Positions 5,604 to 7,446 of a DNA stretch of 7,446 nt are shown here, one piece after another; the stretch's first letter is position 1, and the number at the start of each line of letters is the position of its first letter. The stretch covers positions 1 through 7,446 of the forward strand of contig JAMFSG010000342.1 in assembly GCA_026225155.1 (NCBI GenBank), given 5' to 3'. The DNA comes from Verrucomicrobiota bacterium. Lineage in GTDB: Bacteria; Verrucomicrobiota; Verrucomicrobiia; Limisphaerales; UBA11358. The translations under genes were made by a program, and so were the position numbers. The notes beneath the pieces were generated by a model, which ran no database searches, had not been told where the DNA came from, and saw nothing but the letters and a program-made list of their open reading frames with translations.

Positions 5604-6791
5604 TTAGAATATCCAGCCTAGGGCGAGGCCGAAAGTATCCTGGCTCATTTTCAAATTGGCATTCGCCCCGCCAAAATTACCGCTGCCGATCACGGTTTGT
5701 TCAAACGCATGGGCGTAAAACGCACTTAACTCAAAGTTATCGAGAAATCGCCAGGTTATACCGGCAGTCACATGATGCTGAACAACGCCGGGCGCAAGGA
5801 TATTGAAGTAAGTCTGGTTATCAGGAATCGGCTGCGTGCTGTAATTATAGCCAAGACGCAGAGTCAGTGTCTCGGTTACATCATAGGCGATACCAGTTTT
5901 GATGGCTGTAACATCCCGCCAGCCGAAGCCAGGACCATTATCCGAACCCAAACCATTTCCATAAGTCTCCGGCGTCAACTGGTTGCCAATGGATTTTATC
6001 TCGCTATAAAGAATGCGTTCGACATCCAGCGCAATTGTAACTTGCTTGACAGGTTTGACCGCGATGCCCACGGCAAAATTTTGCGGAATGTCAAAGGAAC
6101 CCTGTTCGGCAAATAGGTTGGCGTAATCCTTGAAACGCGTGGTGAAAATCGGACTTTGATAAGTCAACCCGACCGTCAACCAATCCGTCAGCTTGCCGGT
6201 GTAACCAATGCGAACACCGCCGCCATAAGAATAATCATAGCCGCGATCCGCAATGCCAAAACCCTCCAAGCCATGCGCCTTGAAACGCTGTCCGGCAAAA
6301 ATGGGTTCAATGCCGATGGCATGGTTTTCGGTTATTTTGTAAGTTATTGTGGGCGCGATAAAAACCTGTTCAAGGTCAACCCCGGCGTTCGAGGAACCAA
6401 AGATAGGTTTGTTGTAATCCGTATTCATCCCGCCATTTCCGTAAAGGTCAAAGGCAAAATCAAAATTCTCAGAAAGCGAATGTTTGAAGCCGATTTCAGG
6501 AACATAAAAATTTTGAATCCCATTCCCATTAAACTGCTCGCCGCCAAGCGATGAGGAACGGTCAGGCCGGAAATAAGTCAGCCCGGCGTCCAGGCGGTTA
6601 GTGATAAACGCCGCACCTGCCGGGTTGGAAGCCGGTGCTAGGCTGTCTTGCGGAAAAGCCACGCCGGCTCCGCCGATGCCTTTGGCTTTAACGCCGTAAC
6701 CGTAATCAAAGTAACCATCAGTGGCATGACTGGAGATCGCAGCCAAAGTTGTGAAGCCGAAGACGGCGATGCGAGATACGTTTTTGGACAT
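5604..6791 (-). CDS. OmpP1/FadL-family outer-membrane transporter
   Basis: A 395-aa outer-membrane beta-barrel of the FadL family, which lets hydrophobic compounds (long-chain fatty acids, aromatics and others) cross the outer membrane. A signal peptide is clear: MSKNVSRIAVFGFTTLAAIS, with probable cleavage after SHA (residue 23). The mature N-terminus carries the family's plug region, GYGVKAKGIGGAGVAFPQDS (31-50), then ASNPAG. The remainder alternates polar and hydrophobic residues as barrel strands, often with aromatic ends, and the chain ends in a phenylalanine (ALGWIF), the usual barrel-assembly signal. Length fits the family. The start is put at ATG 6791, since it gives a standard signal peptide; an in-frame TTG lies six codons earlier. 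No Shine-Dalgarno sequence is visible. The rhodanese gene follows after 35 nt. Substrate cannot be told from sequence. Confidence 0.93.
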   Translation of the reverse strand: MSKNVSRIAVFGFTTLAAISSHATDGYFDYGYGVKAKGIGGAGVAFPQDSLAPASNPAGAAFITNRLDAGLTYFRPDRSSSLGGEQFNGNGIQNFYVPEIGFKHSLSENFDFAFDLYGNGGMNTDYNKPIFGSSNAGVDLEQVFIAPTITYKITENHAIGIEPIFAGQRFKAHGLEGFGIADRGYDYSYGGGVRIGYTGKLTDWLTVGLTYQSPIFTTRFKDYANLFAEQGSFDIPQNFAVGIAVKPVKQVTIALDVERILYSEIKSIGNQLTPETYGNGLGSDNGPGFGWRDVTAIKTGIAYDVTETLTLRLGYNYSTQPIPDNQTYFNILAPGVVQHHVTAGITWRFLDNFELSAFYAHAFEQTVIGSGNFGGANANLKMSQDTFGLALGWIF

Positions 6792-6953
6792 AGTTTTGGT
6801 TTTCGTCAAATTACTTGAGTAGTATTAATCTTCTGACTGCTGATTTTTAGTTGCCGACTTTTCTTTTGGACTTCAAACAATTCATTTCTTGCGGAGCATT
6901 TTCCGCATGAACAAGTCGCTACCGAATAGCTGTTATAGAATTAAAGTTAAATA
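6792..6953. other. Gap upstream of the FadL-family gene
   Basis: This 162-nt stretch should hold the FadL-family promoter if that gene is not read from the small upstream gene. On the minus strand a TATAAC box lies at 6937-6932 but without a good -35, and it is about 140 nt from the start codon. A 6-bp hairpin, TGCGGA (6890-6895) with TCCGCA (6902-6907), is present without a following T-run on either strand. I can support neither a promoter nor a terminator firmly. Confidence 0.4.
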
Positions 6954-7133
6954 TCAGGCGTAAACTTCATCTTCGCCGGAAAGCGCCCAATCCAATCGTC
7001 GCAATTGCTCGCGGATTTTGCGCCGCTCGTAGCGATGCTCGATGGATTTGGCCGCGTGCGGACGCAATCCGGCGGGACGTTGCCCGACTTGATTGCTGCT
7101 TTGACCTGACTTGGCATTGATTTGATTTTTCAT
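6954..7133 (-). CDS. Small basic protein of unknown function
   Basis: A 59-aa protein starting MKNQINAKSGQSS, with a polar low-complexity first half and a basic, helix-prone second half: HRYERRKIREQLRRLDWAL, then SGEDEVYA at the end. The amphipathic Arg-rich helix with an acidic tail could bind nucleic acid or a protein partner, but I recognise no family. Two starts compete. The ATG at 7133 gives 59 aa and keeps a strong hairpin (7160-7188) in the leader. The ATG at 7190 gives 78 aa with a strong GAGGAG four bases upstream (7195-7200), but then the hairpin is coding and residues such as TNNNSLI come from AT-rich sequence that looks untranslated. I prefer the shorter form with moderate confidence. 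It may be co-transcribed with the FadL-family gene 162 nt downstream. Confidence 0.5.
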   Translation of the reverse strand: MKNQINAKSGQSSNQVGQRPAGLRPHAAKSIEHRYERRKIREQLRRLDWALSGEDEVYA

Positions 7134-7159
7134 AATTAAAGAATTGTTATTTGTGCAAC

Positions 7160-7188
7160 GCGGACGGTGGAGAAGATCCACCGCCCGC
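7160..7188 (-). other. Strong RNA hairpin ahead of the small basic protein gene
   Basis: Read on the minus strand, GCGGGCGGTGGA pairs with TCCACCGTCCGC around the loop TCTTC, giving a 12-bp stem. The only non-Watson-Crick pair is G-U in minus-strand RNA; in plus-strand RNA the same position would be an A-C mismatch. This favours a structure used in the minus-strand transcript. It ends 26 nt before the ATG at 7133. No T-run follows (GTTGCACAAATAAC), so it is not a standard terminator. It may be a leader structure or another interspersed palindromic element. Confidence 0.6.
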
Positions 7189-7194
7189 ATCACG

Positions 7195-7200
7195 CTCCTC
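7195..7200 (-). promoter_or_regulatory. Shine-Dalgarno-like GAGGAG before the hairpin
   Basis: On the minus strand GAGGAG is followed by CGTG and then ATG (7190-7188), which is in frame with the small basic protein. If used, translation would begin inside the hairpin and yield a 78-aa product, or the site could drive a coupled leader. It is the strongest Shine-Dalgarno match near any start in the window, which is notable where most genes have none. Confidence 0.35.
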
Positions 7201-7446
7201 TATTTTGAATTTTTCATGTTGAAGCAAAATGGTTGTTTATAAAAAAACTGGCCGTGAAAATGGCGGCAGAATTAATTTCCATTTTTCCGTTGGTTCCGGG
7301 TTTTTCGCGATGGCTGATTTAATGTCCGACGAGAGCCGAGACGCCGAGTGGCAAGTTTTGAAGTGCGGGGGCTTAAATTTTCAACGTCATGGAATCCGCG
7401 AAAAATTTTAGAGACCGTAGATGCCAGCGCCGCCGAATCGGCGAAG
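7201..7446. other. Right-end stretch without a supported gene
   Basis: Together with 7134-7200 this makes over 300 bases without a confident gene. A 60-codon plus-strand frame (7229-7411) resembles nothing I know and lacks a ribosome binding site. On the minus strand 12 sense codons (LRRFGGAGIYGL) precede a TAA at 7410-7408 and run off the right edge; this could be the C-terminus of a gene but is too short to judge. The left end of the stretch is AT-rich and might contain the promoter of the small basic protein gene, without a clear -35/-10 pair. Confidence 0.4.

Noticed and set aside
6890..6907. 6-bp hairpin TGCGGA/TCCGCA as a terminator of the small basic protein gene
   Set aside because: No T-run follows on the minus strand and the stem is short.
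7229..7411. 60-codon plus-strand frame near the right end
   Set aside because: No ribosome binding site, no recognisable motif and no context; chance length for this region.
7408..7446. Possible C-terminus of a minus-strand gene (LRRFGGAGIYGL then stop)
   Set aside because: Only 12 codons are visible, which is open by chance about half the time; it cannot be judged without sequence beyond the edge.

Overview
The window reads as chromosomal DNA of a free-living Gram-negative bacterium, most likely a Verrucomicrobium (Limisphaerales/Pedosphaerales-like). The grounds are an outer-membrane FadL-type barrel, a LeuD of the plant-plastid-like type, almost no Shine-Dalgarno sequences, and G+C-rich palindromic elements in the intergenic gaps. 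This assignment is an inference from sequence character; there is no rRNA or other phylogenetic marker beyond serS.

Left part (1-1424, minus strand): the first 22 codons of glycogen synthase (glgA) run off the left edge. Upstream of it on the same strand lies a complete seryl-tRNA synthetase (serS). The gap between them carries tandem 7-mers, a small hairpin and a duplicated 8-mer. serS must start at a GTG that lies 6 nt after a perfect TATAAT box, which suggests a leaderless mRNA.

Middle part (1425-4904, plus strand): a gap with a large inverted repeat separates serS from a divergent 119-aa membrane protein of unknown function. A second gap follows with two more palindromic elements. Then come leuD (isopropylmalate isomerase small subunit), an M20-family metallodipeptidase and a DUF2071/YqjF-like protein. 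The last two abut exactly (TGA then ATG) and are probably co-transcribed, perhaps together with leuD, 38 nt upstream.

Right part (5017-7133, minus strand): a 59-aa basic protein, a FadL/OmpP1-family outer-membrane channel, and a rhodanese fused to a two-helix membrane domain. The channel and the rhodanese are 35 nt apart and look like an operon linking outer-membrane uptake of a hydrophobic compound with sulfur transfer at the inner membrane. The small protein is preceded by a strong 12-bp hairpin whose only non-Watson-Crick pair is G-U on the sense strand. The last ~245 bases hold no gene I can support.

Most genes are ordinary housekeeping or conserved accessory genes. The points most worth following are the apparent leaderless serS, the different palindromic element types in adjacent gaps, the FadL-rhodanese pair, and the hairpin-led small protein. 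I found no CRISPR, tRNA, rRNA, transposase or phage gene.
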